The notes under the pieces: model-generated | Databases searched by the model: none | Seen by the model: only the letters and a program-made list of their open reading frames with translations | What the model was told of the DNA's origin: nothing | Assembly (NCBI RefSeq): GCF_001189235.2 | Contig: NZ_LFIP02000001.1 | Span: forward strand, 248,001-312,000 | Direction: 5' to 3' | DNA from: Bradyrhizobium embrapense | GTDB lineage: Bacteria; Pseudomonadota; Alphaproteobacteria; Rhizobiales; Xanthobacteraceae | Length of the DNA: 64,000 bases | Part shown: positions 8,213 to 16,910 of the stretch, in pieces | How the letters are laid out: the number at the start of each line of letters is the position of its first letter | Position numbering within the stretch: position 1 is the first letter of the stretch | Made by a program: the position numbers and the translations under genes

Positions 8213-8293
8213 ATGATCACCGTCGCCACCAGCTATTTTTGGTACTTTAGCTACGACAGCTCGCTGGCGGCAGGAGGATCGCGCTCAATCTGA
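8213..8293 (+). CDS. Aromatic leader peptide of aroG
   Basis: A 26-codon open frame starting MITVATS and followed by the run Y-F-W-Y-F-S-Y (codons 8-14, 8234-8254), then a Gly/Ser-rich end. Six aromatic residues in seven codons, directly upstream of a DAHP synthase gene, is the hallmark of a leader peptide whose translation senses charged tRNA-Tyr, tRNA-Phe and tRNA-Trp. There is no Shine-Dalgarno sequence, as expected if the mRNA begins at the ATG, like the leaderless trpL of Sinorhizobium meliloti. Confidence 0.8.
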   Translation: MITVATSYFWYFSYDSSLAAGGSRSI

Positions 8294-8346
8294 AGAATTG
8301 CAGCAAACGTCCAAAACAAGCCGCCAGACCTGGCGGCTTTTTGTTT
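8225..8346 (+). promoter_or_regulatory. Transcription attenuator (1:2, 2:3 and 3:4 hairpins) of aroG
   Basis: Segment 4 (8331-8337, TGGCGGC) pairs with segment 3 (8320-8326, GCCGCCA) to make a terminator followed by TTTTTGTTT. Segment 2 (8264-8271, CTGGCGGC) is identical to the terminator's 3' arm and pairs fully with segment 3 (8320-8327), giving an antiterminator. Segment 1 (8225-8233, GCCACCAGC), lying just before the aromatic codons, pairs with segment 2 (8263-8271) in 8 of 9 positions. A ribosome stalled at the aromatic codons would cover segment 1, free segment 2 and prevent termination. Confidence 0.8.
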
Positions 8347-8380
8347 GCCGGCAGGTCCCAAAAATCCAAAGGAGCCAGCC

Positions 8381-9466
<1,086 letters not shown>

Positions 9467-9491
9467 CGTGGCCGGACGGATTGAGCGTTGC

Positions 9492-9522
9492 CGGCGGAGC
9501 GTGCGTGCATCGCGCTCCGCCG
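9492..9522. terminator. Hairpin between convergent genes, likely terminator
   Basis: CGGCGGAGCG pairs perfectly with CGCTCCGCCG across an 11-nt loop. The U-tract is poor (GATCTCTT on the plus strand). It lies between aroG and the convergent small secreted protein gene. Confidence 0.5.
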
Positions 9523-9536
9523 ATCTCTTCCGCAGC

Positions 9537-9806
9537 CTAGCAGCCGCGGCAGATGCTCTTGATCTTTTTGTCGAGCGCCGCGTCTTCCTTGTTGGCCTGA
9601 CTGTTCGGATCGCTGATATTCTTCTCATTGCCAACGTCGCCGCGGCGCGGCTGACGATGTCCGATCGGCGCTTCCGGTACGCCGCCCGAATTCTTCTGCA
9701 TGGAGGACGATCCGCCCTGCTGCTGCGCCCATGCCTGGGACGTTCCAACCTGGGGCGCTCCAACCGCAACCGCCATCAGAGCCATCAACAAAACTGTCTT
9801 CCGCAT
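9537..9806 (-). CDS. Small secreted protein ending in CRGC
   Basis: An 89-residue protein with a clean signal peptide ending SQAWAQ. The mature part is polar (Gln/Ser/Gly then Asn/Asp/Lys-rich), probably unstructured, with a charged helix near the end and two cysteines in the last four residues (CRGC). A purine-rich GCGGAGA site precedes the ATG at 9806. No family recognised. It is followed upstream, on the same strand, by another small membrane protein, so the two may be cotranscribed. Confidence 0.6.
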   Translation of the reverse strand: MRKTVLLMALMAVAVGAPQVGTSQAWAQQQGGSSSMQKNSGGVPEAPIGHRQPRRGDVGNEKNISDPNSQANKEDAALDKKIKSICRGC

Positions 9807-9828
9807 CTCGCGTCTCCGCTTCTCAATC

Positions 9829-10041
9829 CTATCGCGCCCGTTCCGGCACCTCGACGGTAGCACAGTTGCGTCGCCCTTGCGCTGCGCAATCCTGGACCTT
9901 CCGTATATCGGCCATCGCGCCAAGGAGCCAGATTGCCGCGGCGACCAGCACCACAAAGAAGCCGAACATCACAGCATTTTCCACGCTGCGGCCGCCCTCG
10001 TCCTCGGGTGGCTGCTGCCGTCCATCCCCAGCCCCGCCCAT
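9829..10041 (-). CDS. Small single-span membrane protein
   Basis: A 70-residue protein with a polar N-terminus, one membrane helix (VMFGFFVVLVAAAIWLLGAM, about residues 24-43) and a cytosolic or periplasmic tail with two cysteines (VQDCAAQGRRNC). GAGGGG lies a few bases before the ATG at 10041; a GTG directly before it is possible. Its start is only 6 bp from the end of epmB on the same strand, so it may be the last but one gene of that transcript. Function unknown. Confidence 0.6.
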   Translation of the reverse strand: MGGAGDGRQQPPEDEGGRSVENAVMFGFFVVLVAAAIWLLGAMADIRKVQDCAAQGRRNCATVEVPERAR

Positions 10042-10047
10042 CACCCC

Positions 10048-11139
10048 TCAGGATTGCGGCGGGTAGAGATGAACGTCGCCGCAATAATCGACGATGCGGT
10101 ACTGCCTTTCCGGCGAATCTTCACGTTCGCGGGAAGCTGGCTGCGACAAATAGGTCGGACCGATCGGCGCCTTGCCGTAGCCGCCGGGAATGTCGAGCAC
10201 GTAATCCGGCTGGCACAATCCGGAGACGCGTCCGCGCAATGCCCGCATCAAGTCCTGCCCGGCCTCGATCGTGGTGCGCAAATGCGCGGTGCCGGGCGCA
10301 AGGTCGCCGTGATGCAGATAATAGGGCTTGATCCGGCACTCGACGAAGGCGCGCATCAGCGCCGCGAGCGTCGCGGCATCGTCATTGACGCCGCGCAGCA
10401 GGACGGACTGGCTCACCAACGGGATGCCGGCGTCGGCAAGGCGCGCGCACGCCGCGCGGGGATTGGCGGCGAGTTCACGCGGATGGTTGGCGTGGATCGC
10501 GATCCAGGTCGTCGCCCCCTCGACCCGTAGCGCAGCGACCATGTCGGGCGTGATGCGTTCGGGATCGGCGATCGGGACGCGACTGTGCAGGCGGATGATC
10601 TTCACATGATCGATGGCAGCGAGATCGGCCATGATCTCGGACAGCCTGCGCGGTGACAGCATCAAGGGATCGCCGCCGGTCAGGATCACTTCCCAGACTT
10701 CCTGATGGGCACGGATGTACTCCAGCCCGGCGCGGTAGGCATCGTCGGACAAGGCCGAGGCCTTGCCCGGCCCGACCATTTCGCGCCGGAAACAGAACCG
10801 GCAATAGACCGCGCAGACATGGACGAGCTTGAACAGCACCCGGTCCGGATAGCGATGCACGATGCCGGCGACCGGCGAATGCGCATCGTCGCCGATCGGA
10901 TCGGCGTTCTCGCCCGGCTGCTCCACGAGCTCGTCAGCGCTCGGGACAAACTGCCGCGCGATCGGGTCGTTGGCGTCGTCCGGGTCGATCAGCGCCGCGA
11001 GCTCCGGCGTCACCGCGACCGCGTAGCGCGCAGCCACCTGTTCGAGCTCGGCAAGTGCTGCGAGCGGCACGAGGCCGGCATCGGCCAGCTCTCGCGGCTG
11101 GCGCAGCGTCGCCGCAAGTTTCGGATCGATCCTGTTCAT
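10048..11139 (-). CDS. epmB: EF-P beta-lysylation protein, radical SAM lysine 2,3-aminomutase
   Basis: A 363-residue cytosolic radical-SAM enzyme of the KamA family. The 4Fe-4S/SAM motif is CAVYCRFC (Cys109, Cys113, Cys116), followed by ILTGGDPL and a PLP-binding region with DIPGGYGK near the C-terminus. The short length and direct coupling to epmA indicate EpmB, which converts (S)-alpha-lysine to (R)-beta-lysine for attachment to elongation factor P, rather than a catabolic lysine 2,3-aminomutase. Its ATG overlaps the epmA stop by 4 bp (ATGA), which implies translational coupling. The substrate gene efp lies divergently just beyond epmA. Confidence 0.92.
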   Translation of the reverse strand: MNRIDPKLAATLRQPRELADAGLVPLAALAELEQVAARYAVAVTPELAALIDPDDANDPIARQFVPSADELVEQPGENADPIGDDAHSPVAGIVHRYPDRVLFKLVHVCAVYCRFCFRREMVGPGKASALSDDAYRAGLEYIRAHQEVWEVILTGGDPLMLSPRRLSEIMADLAAIDHVKIIRLHSRVPIADPERITPDMVAALRVEGATTWIAIHANHPRELAANPRAACARLADAGIPLVSQSVLLRGVNDDAATLAALMRAFVECRIKPYYLHHGDLAPGTAHLRTTIEAGQDLMRALRGRVSGLCQPDYVLDIPGGYGKAPIGPTYLSQPASREREDSPERQYRIVDYCGDVHLYPPQS

Positions 11140-12188
11140 GGCTCTCCTGCAGGTGGCGTCCAGACCACCTGGTCAATTCTTGGCGCGCCGCTCGCCAGCA
11201 TCACCAGCCGGTCGAAGCCGAGCGCGACGCCGCTCGCTTCCGGCATCTGGCCGACGGCGGCAAGGAAATCGTCGTCGAGCGGGTAACGCTCGCCGTAGCG
11301 GCGGGCCTTCTCGTCCATCGCTGCGGTGAAACGATGGCGCTGCTCGGCCGCATCGGTCAATTCGCCGAAGCCGTTGGCAAGCTCGACCCCGCAGGCATAG
11401 ACCTCGAAGCGCTCGGCGACACGCGGCTCGCCCGCCTTGGTGCGCGCCAGCGCAGCCTCCGGCGATGGATACTCGAACAGCACCGTCAGGCGGCCCTGCC
11501 CGAGATGAGGCTCGACATGCTCGACCAGCACCTTGCTGAAAATATCAGACCAGGTGTCGTCATCGGCGATCCGCACCCGCTCCCGCGCGGCAGACGCCAG
11601 CACCGTTCGGTCGCCCTCGCCGCCCGAGATCGTGGCGAGCAGGTCGATGCCGGCGAAGCGCTCGAAACCTGCGGCAACCGTCAGCAGCTCCGGCTCGGCA
11701 AACGGATCGGCGGTCCTGCCGCGGAAGGAAAACCGGCCGATCCCGGTCGCCTGCGCCGCATGGGCGATCACCACGATCGTGTCGGCCATGATGGCGTCGT
11801 AACCGGCATTGACGCGGTACCATTCCAGCATGGTGAATTCAGGCAGATGCAGGTCGCCGCGCTCGCGATCGCGGAACACCCGCGCGAACTCGTAGATCTT
11901 TGGCTCGCCGGCGGCGAGCAGCTTCTTGCAGGCGAACTCGGGCGAGGTGCGCAGATAGCGCGGCGCAGCTGAGCCATCGGGGCGCCTGAGCTCGGTGCGC
12001 GGGGCGTGCAGATGCGTCTCGTTGCCCGGCGAGATCTGCAGGATGGCGGTCTCGACCTCGGCAAAGCCCTGCTCCTCGAACCAGACCCGGAGCGCCCGCG
12101 TGATCGCGGTCCGCGCCTGCAGGAAGGGCCTGCGGTCTGCGTACCTTGACGGCGTCCACCACGCCGAGGGCTGGTCATGGGCTGTCAT
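11136..12188 (-). CDS. epmA: EF-P lysine ligase (EpmA/PoxA/GenX)
   Basis: A 350-residue class II lysyl-tRNA synthetase paralogue without the anticodon-binding domain. Motif 2 ([20 protein letters not shown]) and motif 3 ([12 protein letters not shown]) are intact, as is the [10 protein letters not shown] loop near residues 54-63. It ligates beta-lysine to the conserved Lys of EF-P. Slightly longer than E. coli EpmA (325). The gene overlaps epmB at its 3' end and is itself overlapped by a 32-codon open frame at its 5' end, each by 4 bp. Confidence 0.92.
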   Translation of the reverse strand: MTAHDQPSAWWTPSRYADRRPFLQARTAITRALRVWFEEQGFAEVETAILQISPGNETHLHAPRTELRRPDGSAAPRYLRTSPEFACKKLLAAGEPKIYEFARVFRDRERGDLHLPEFTMLEWYRVNAGYDAIMADTIVVIAHAAQATGIGRFSFRGRTADPFAEPELLTVAAGFERFAGIDLLATISGGEGDRTVLASAARERVRIADDDTWSDIFSKVLVEHVEPHLGQGRLTVLFEYPSPEAALARTKAGEPRVAERFEVYACGVELANGFGELTDAAEQRHRFTAAMDEKARRYGERYPLDDDFLAAVGQMPEASGVALGFDRLVMLASGAPRIDQVVWTPPAGEP

Positions 12189-12283
12189 CGACCGGCAACC
12201 CCGACGGTTGTGGATTCGACATCAACAAGCCACCGCTCCGAATGAAGAGCCCGGCGCAAATCCTTGATTCCATACGAATACAT
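12185..12283 (-). CDS. Possible 32-codon upstream ORF of epmA
   Basis: A short open frame ([20 protein letters not shown] and a Val/Thr/Gly-rich end) whose TGA overlaps the epmA ATG by 4 bp, the same arrangement as epmA-epmB. This suggests translational coupling or a regulatory upstream ORF. No clear Shine-Dalgarno sequence is visible. I do not recognise the peptide, and chance is a real alternative. Confidence 0.35.
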   Translation of the reverse strand: MYSYGIKDLRRALHSERWLVDVESTTVGVAGR

Positions 12284-12541
12284 GGTCGACACGCCCTTGG
12301 TCGCAGCGGAACTCAGCGAAGCGTGTCCCTTCTTGTCGAAAGAAGCCCGCATTGTCCATGCGCAGCCTCGGCTAGCGGCCTGGATTCGGGCGGCTGGAAC
12401 GGCCGGCAAACTGCCGAATTCGGCCGCAAAAGACTGGCATCTCAGGGACAAATCAGTATGTTGCAGCCCGAAATCGCCGCCACGGCCGAGGGGCTGCCGG
12501 TCCGGTTTGCGCCCCCGCTTCTCAAATTCAGGAAAACACCT

Positions 12542-13108
12542 TTGAAAGTCATCGCCAGTTCCATCCGCAAGGGCAACATCATCGAGCAGGATGGCAAGCT
12601 CTATGTGGTCCTCTCCGCCGAAAACATTCATCCCGGCAAGGGCACGCCCGTCAGCCAGATCGAAATGCGCCGCATCGGCGATGGCGTGAAGGTGTCGGAG
12701 CGCTACAAGACCACCGACCAGGTCGAGAAGGCCACCGTCGAGGACCACAATTACAACTACCTCTATGAGGACGCCGACGGCTTCCACTTCATGAACAACG
12801 ACAGCTACGACCAGGTCCAGGTCTCCAAGGAGATCGTCGGCTCGTCTGCGCCGTATTTGCAGGAGAACATGACCGTGAAGCTCTCGATGCACGAAGGCAA
12901 TCCGGTCGCGATCCAGCTGCCGCAGCGCGTGACACTGGAAGTGGTGGAGACCGAGCCCGTCACCAAGGGCCAGACCGCCTCCTCGTCGTACAAGCCCGCG
13001 GTGCTGTCCAACGGCATCCGCACCGGTGTGCCGCCGCACGTCTCCACCGGCACGCGCATCGTCGTCATGACCGAGGACGGTTCCTACGTCGAACGCGCCA
13101 AGGATTGA
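12542..13108 (+). CDS. efp: Elongation factor P
   Basis: EF-P (188 residues from a TTG start) binds ribosomes stalled at polyproline and promotes peptide-bond formation. The N-terminal KOW-like domain carries the modification loop HPGKGTP, in which Lys33 is the residue beta-lysylated by EpmA/EpmB; two OB domains follow, ending in the family signature [18 protein letters not shown]. The TTG at 12542 gives (M)[11 protein letters not shown], the usual family start and length, with AGG 9 nt upstream. An in-frame ATG at 12458 with its own AGGGA would add 28 non-homologous residues. Divergent from epmA-epmB, completing a substrate-plus-modifiers module. Confidence 0.93.
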   Translation: MKVIASSIRKGNIIEQDGKLYVVLSAENIHPGKGTPVSQIEMRRIGDGVKVSERYKTTDQVEKATVEDHNYNYLYEDADGFHFMNNDSYDQVQVSKEIVGSSAPYLQENMTVKLSMHEGNPVAIQLPQRVTLEVVETEPVTKGQTASSSYKPAVLSNGIRTGVPPHVSTGTRIVVMTEDGSYVERAKD

Positions 13109-13141
13109 GCCACGGATCGAGCGCAAGGATTCGAGCGCGAG

Positions 13142-13175
13142 GCGCGGTGGTATTCGCAACGAACCTTCACCGCGC
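13142..13175 (+). terminator. Possible terminator after efp
   Basis: GCGCGGTG (13142-13149) pairs with CACCGCGC (13168-13175) across an 18-nt loop. There is no real U-tract, so this may be a Rho-dependent end or only a hairpin. Confidence 0.35.
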
Positions 13176-13275
13176 ATCAGGCTGTTGTTAAAGCTCAAAC
13201 TTTCCGGAAAACTGCTGCACACTTTTCCGAAACTTGCTCTAGTCTCTCACGATCAGACATGACCCGGGGAGTGCG

Positions 13276-14862
13276 GTGAACAGGACGGTCGTCAGCTTCA
13301 TCAGTTGCTGGCTGGCACCCCTGCTCTTGCCTCCTCCCGGCGCTCATGCCGACGAATTCCGGACGCCTTCGATCTCGGCCATGCGGGTCGAATGGCGCTC
13401 GGTGCTCGACCAGCTCCGGCAAGAGATCACCTCCCGCCCGGCCATCGCCGCCAGCTTCACATTCGCCGGACAGCGCCGCGTTCCGGCCTCCGATCCGCGC
13501 GCCGTGCCCGCGCTGGTGCAGCTGAACGCGGTGACGTCGCCGCTGTTCCCCGGCATTGGGCGCAGCCCGATCCCGGTGTTGCTGCCGTTCGACCCCGCAG
13601 GCTATCTCGACGCCCGACAGAACGGCGCACCGGCCAGCCTGCCGGTCGCACGCTACCAGGCCGACTTCCGCGCGGCTGACGTCTTTCACGCCGGCGCGTC
13701 GGGCTATGACGCGGTGTTCTCGCTCGACCCGGGCGCTGGCGACGGCATGCCGCCGCGGACCTTTGCAAAACCGGTCGAGGTGCAGATCTCGGGCTCGATC
13801 CTGGTCTACGACTTCGCCGACCGGCTGGGCGGCAAGGGCGAACCGGTCAAGACGCTGGCCGCGCAGTTTCCGGACCTGCGCCGCTTCATCCGGGAAGGCT
13901 ATGTCCGTTACGCCTTCACCCGCTTCGGGATTCCCTATGTCGTTTCGATCCAGTGCCTCGACAGCGCGCCGCGGCCGAAGCGGCTGGCCTGCCGCGAGGC
14001 CTATCCAGTCGCCGAGCGCTTCCTGAAGGCATTGCGCATCGCCGGCGGAGAGCCGTCGCGGCCGCGCAGCGACGTCGCCTCCGGCATCGCCGAGCGGCCG
14101 CTCGCTCAGTCGGCGGACTTCACCTACCGCCCGAGCGGCGACATCGTCGCGGGCAGCGGCAGCCGCAGGCAGCAAGGTGGCCACGCCGACTTCACGGTGT
14201 ACTCGCAGATCCGCTTTCCGCTGCAGAAAGCGCCGGCCTTCGCGCACTCGCAATCCTTCGCCAGGCGCAAGGCAGGCGCTGTGGTCGACGAGTATCCCTG
14301 GCAGGACAATTTCTGCGAGGCGCGCAGCTTCGAGGTCGGCCAATGCGCCAGCGGCTACGGCCATCAGGGCCAGGATATCAGACCGGGCGCGTGTCCGGCC
14401 GACAGCAAGAACACTTGCGACCCCAGGCAGCAGGCGGTCGTCGCGGTGCGCGACAGCATCGTGATCCGCTCGGCGCAGCAACAGGCCGCGACATTGCAGG
14501 TCAACACCAGCACCGAGCATATCCGCTTCCGCTACATGCACATGAACCCGTCGGTGATGGATGCCGACGGCCTGCTCAACGGACGCCAGGTCAGCGAGGG
14601 CGAGAAGATCGGCGTGGTCTCGAACTATCTCGACCATCCCAACGGCACGTCGCGGCATCTGCATTTCGACGTGCAGGTGTTCACACGCGACGGCTGGCTT
14701 TGGGTCAATCCCTACACCACGCTGGTGTCGGCCTATGAGCGACTGATCCGCGGCCGCGGCCGCGAGATCGGACCGGAGCCGGGGCCTGCGGCCGCCGTGG
14801 CCCATGCCCTGCCCGACGATGTCGTGCATCGCATCGACACCCAGGAAGGCGGCGGCAATTAG
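13276..14862 (+). CDS. Exported M23-family (LytM) peptidase
   Basis: A 528-residue protein with a signal peptide ending near GAHADE. The first 300 residues have no domain I recognise; the C-terminal part is a LytM/M23 zinc peptidase with HQGQDIR (His and Asp ligands), RYMHMNP and the late HLHFDV motif that supplies the last His ligand. It should cleave peptide cross-links of peptidoglycan or regulate amidases in the periplasm. The GTG start at 13276 is supported by GGGGAG a few bases upstream. Several extra Cys residues around the catalytic domain (residues 353-378) may form disulfides. Confidence 0.8.
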   Translation: MNRTVVSFISCWLAPLLLPPPGAHADEFRTPSISAMRVEWRSVLDQLRQEITSRPAIAASFTFAGQRRVPASDPRAVPALVQLNAVTSPLFPGIGRSPIPVLLPFDPAGYLDARQNGAPASLPVARYQADFRAADVFHAGASGYDAVFSLDPGAGDGMPPRTFAKPVEVQISGSILVYDFADRLGGKGEPVKTLAAQFPDLRRFIREGYVRYAFTRFGIPYVVSIQCLDSAPRPKRLACREAYPVAERFLKALRIAGGEPSRPRSDVASGIAERPLAQSADFTYRPSGDIVAGSGSRRQQGGHADFTVYSQIRFPLQKAPAFAHSQSFARRKAGAVVDEYPWQDNFCEARSFEVGQCASGYGHQGQDIRPGACPADSKNTCDPRQQAVVAVRDSIVIRSAQQQAATLQVNTSTEHIRFRYMHMNPSVMDADGLLNGRQVSEGEKIGVVSNYLDHPNGTSRHLHFDVQVFTRDGWLWVNPYTTLVSAYERLIRGRGREIGPEPGPAAAVAHALPDDVVHRIDTQEGGGN

Positions 14863-15180
14863 GGCGAGCGAACCGCGGTTCGCGGGCGCACTGCCAAAAT
14901 ATCGAAAACAACCCCATGCAAAGTAGCCGGAGGCTGCCGTCATCGGACACGGCAACTTGACACGTCGGGCAACTCAGGGGTATTTTTCCATTATTCCGAA
15001 ATCGTGCAGCCGCCGCTAGCCTGGGAGCCATGGCCATGGCTCCGTCGACACCACTTTCCGGAACTTCCGTTCCCGTGGGTCACATCGGCCTGCAGGATGG
15101 CTGCGGCGCGATCATGGACGATAGCCACGAAACATCACCCCCTATTCGCAGAGCGCTGATGAAGAAGCTCCGCGTGCCAG
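14863..15180 (+). other. Intergenic region without a recognisable gene
   Basis: A stretch between the M23 peptidase and the gene remnant before hsp20. No open frame has a ribosome-binding site and protein-like composition. The only notable element is the 20-bp palindrome annotated separately. Confidence 0.4.
15024..15043. repeat. Perfect 20-bp palindrome
   Basis: GGAGCCATGGCCATGGCTCC reads identically on both strands with no spacer. It lies in noncoding DNA about 160 bp after the M23 peptidase gene and could be a protein-binding site or a cruciform-forming element. Confidence 0.7.
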
Positions 15181-15360
15181 AGCGGTCACGGCGATCCTCG
15201 CAGCGTATTGAGCCGAGAGGCCGGCGCCCTGCTCTGCGAGAGCTGGAACGCGAAGATGTGGGCCGGCGGCGGCTCGGTCGATCCGCTGCCCTCGATCGAC
15301 TATGCCATCAACGCCGGCTACACGTCTGCGAGACACTCGCGGAGATCCTCGACGGTTTGA
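15181..15360 (+). pseudogene. Remnant of a small rhizobial protein gene
   Basis: One frame reads like real protein: LSREAGALLCESWNAKMW, AGGGSVDPLPSIDYAINAGY, then loses sense (TSARHSRRSSTV) and stops at 15358. There is no start codon or ribosome-binding site in a sensible place. As far as I can recall, the pattern resembles the N-terminal part of a short Cys-rich (zinc-ribbon-like) rhizobial family whose second half would be expected to read LEVxCxxC; that half is missing. Probably a 3'- and 5'-truncated fragment. Confidence 0.3.
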
Positions 15361-15406
15361 GCAGTGGGCGCTCACATGCTGTCGTATTTTTTTTTGCGAA
15401 GAGCTC

Positions 15407-15434
15407 TTGACACTTTCTGAGCCCGATCTAATTC
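15407..15434 (+). promoter_or_regulatory. Sigma-70-like promoter of the hsp20 operon
   Basis: TTGACA (15407-15412) is a perfect -35 box; TAATTC (15429-15434) lies 16 bp downstream as a weaker -10. ROSE-controlled heat-shock operons in Bradyrhizobium are known to use housekeeping promoters, with control at the RNA level, which fits this position directly ahead of the thermometer. Confidence 0.5.
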
Positions 15435-15435
15435 G

Positions 15436-15549
15436 TGACACGTCGGTCCGCGTGGCCGATCACCTGGACGCCGGTCGGGTCCAGGCGTAACGGGCACCGG
15501 TCGTGTCCGGTGCTTCTCATACCCATCTTGCTCTTTGGAGGATTTGGCT
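15436..15549 (+). promoter_or_regulatory. ROSE RNA thermometer
   Basis: The 5' UTR shows the ROSE layout: successive hairpins (CCTGGAC 15463-15469 with GTCCAGG 15479-15485; GCACCGG 15494-15500 with CCGGTGC 15507-15513) and a final segment TTGCTCTTTGGAGGAT in which the ribosome-binding site GGAGG (15537-15541) faces the conserved GCTCTTT on its 5' side. In ROSE elements this weak stem with U-U and bulged-G pairs melts on heating and lets the ribosome bind. Confidence 0.8.
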
Positions 15550-16005
15550 ATGCGCACGCACGATTTCTCTCCCCTCTTCCGGTCGACGATCGGGTTCGAC
15601 CGTCTCTTCGATCTGGCCGAGACCGCTCAGCGGGCCACCGAAGACAACTACCCGCCCTACAACATCGAACGACTTGCCGAAGATCGCTACCAGATAGCAC
15701 TCGCGGTTGCAGGCTTCTCACCGGACGATATCTCGGTTACGGCCGAGCAGAACGTCCTGACGGTCGAGGGCAACAAGGTCGAACAAGCAGACCGCGACTA
15801 TCTCTATCAAGGTATCTCGACCCGTCGATTTAGGCGGCAATTCAGCTTGGCGGACCATGTCCTGGTGAAGAACGCCGCGTTCGACAATGGTCTGCTCAGG
15901 ATCGAGCTGGCACGCGAAATTCCGGAAGCGATGAAGCCGCGGCGGATCGCGATCAACGCAACGCAGCCGAACCGGCCGCAACAGCTCGAATCAGCTGCAG
16001 CGTGA
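15550..16005 (+). CDS. Small heat-shock protein Hsp20
   Basis: An ATP-independent holdase chaperone of 151 residues. The alpha-crystallin domain spans roughly residues 33-130: YNIERLAEDRYQIALAVAGF, the ISVTAEQNVLTVEG strand pair, RRFRRQFSLADHV and the NGLLRIELAREIPE segment, followed by the C-terminal IAI (I-x-I) anchor. The ATG at 15550 is used because the GGAGG inside the ROSE element is 8 nt upstream. It is the class of sHsp (IbpA-like) commonly found in multiple copies in Bradyrhizobium. It heads a run of five short genes. Confidence 0.92.
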   Translation: MRTHDFSPLFRSTIGFDRLFDLAETAQRATEDNYPPYNIERLAEDRYQIALAVAGFSPDDISVTAEQNVLTVEGNKVEQADRDYLYQGISTRRFRRQFSLADHVLVKNAAFDNGLLRIELAREIPEAMKPRRIAINATQPNRPQQLESAAA

Positions 16006-16078
16006 CACACAAGCAGCCGCGTTCGGAACGCCGAGCGCGGCCTCAACATTCAATTCTCGTCTTAGAACGGAGGCAAAC

Positions 16079-16387
16079 ATGCGGCCGACGACCGCCGAAG
16101 TCATTTGTTTGAGACCTGACCGCAGTAAGGCGCGGTTCAATCATCCCCGGGATGTCCTGGCAGATCTCTCGCTGACCACGGAAGAAAAACGCGCTCTCCT
16201 GGCGTCATGGGCCTCTGGTGCTGCCGCAGTCCGGTGTCGTCCGGACTTGCGGGCGCCAACAGAGCGATCAGCAGTAACCATCGACGCTGTTCTCGACGCG
16301 CTATGTCGTCTCGACAGCGATCCCCATCGTCCGCCGGGCGGCAAGCCCAATCGACTTCGCTCAACGGTGCGTCCGCTGGCGGCGTAG
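16079..16387 (+). CDS. Conserved hypothetical protein downstream of hsp20
   Basis: A 102-residue basic protein starting MRPTTAEVICLRPDRSKARFN. A middle part LTTEEKRALLASWASGAAAV forms a likely helix pair, followed by an Arg/Pro-rich tail. GGAGG lies at 16069-16073, 5 nt before the ATG. I recall related proteins next to sHsp genes in Bradyrhizobiaceae but no function. Position 73 bp after hsp20 suggests cotranscription and heat-regulated expression; the role is unknown. Confidence 0.65.
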   Translation: MRPTTAEVICLRPDRSKARFNHPRDVLADLSLTTEEKRALLASWASGAAAVRCRPDLRAPTERSAVTIDAVLDALCRLDSDPHRPPGGKPNRLRSTVRPLAA

Positions 16388-16396
16388 GAGGGTGAT

Positions 16397-16633
16397 ATGA
16401 CCGACATCAATCTTCCGAAACACATCGTAGACAGAATCGAAGCCCGCTGGTGCGCAAGGCAGGAAAAGCGCGAGATCGTCGACCGCCGGCTCGAACAGCT
16501 TCGGGCGTATCGCAACAACATCCGACGGTATCGACGGTTACTCAGCACCAAGCTGAGCGACCTTGAGCGCCAGTTCATCGAACGACGTCTTTCCGAGGAA
16601 TCCTCGGCGATGGGGGCGTGGCCGCCGACATGA
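16397..16633 (+). CDS. Hypothetical basic coiled-coil protein
   Basis: A 78-residue protein rich in Arg and Glu with a long predicted helix (about residues 10-65, for example RLEQLRAYRNNIRRYRRLL). AGGAGG sits just upstream of the ATG. It follows the previous gene by 9 bp and is probably in the same heat-shock transcript. No family recognised. Confidence 0.6.
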   Translation: MTDINLPKHIVDRIEARWCARQEKREIVDRRLEQLRAYRNNIRRYRRLLSTKLSDLERQFIERRLSEESSAMGAWPPT

Positions 16634-16691
16634 CACCTCTATTGCATGAACGGCCATCGCTGAGCGTCGGTAGATGGGAAGGCGCCTCGCC

Positions 16692-16871
16692 ATGAGCACG
16701 ACGCAGTTTCTGATACGCGGAAGCGAGAAGGTAATCAGTCACTATCAGTTCTTGCTCGACACTGCCAAATCGGATCAGGAACGGGAGAAGTTCGCAAGAA
16801 GGATCGACGAAGAGAAGCGCAACCTGGAACGGCTGTACGCTGATCTCCCTCGGGTGGCCCAGGCCGCCTGA
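16692..16871 (+). CDS. Hypothetical helical protein (59 aa)
   Basis: A short, highly charged protein starting MSTTQFLIRGSEKVISHYQF, with a helix-rich middle (KSDQEREKFARRIDEEKRNL). The ATG at 16692 is preferred; an in-frame ATG at 16674 would add six residues. It is the fourth gene of the hsp20 run. Similar peptides occur in rhizobia by memory, without known function. Confidence 0.55.
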   Translation: MSTTQFLIRGSEKVISHYQFLLDTAKSDQEREKFARRIDEEKRNLERLYADLPRVAQAA

Positions 16872-16910
16872 TCGGGTTGCCCAGGGACAACGTGTGGATG
16901 GCGAGGCTCA

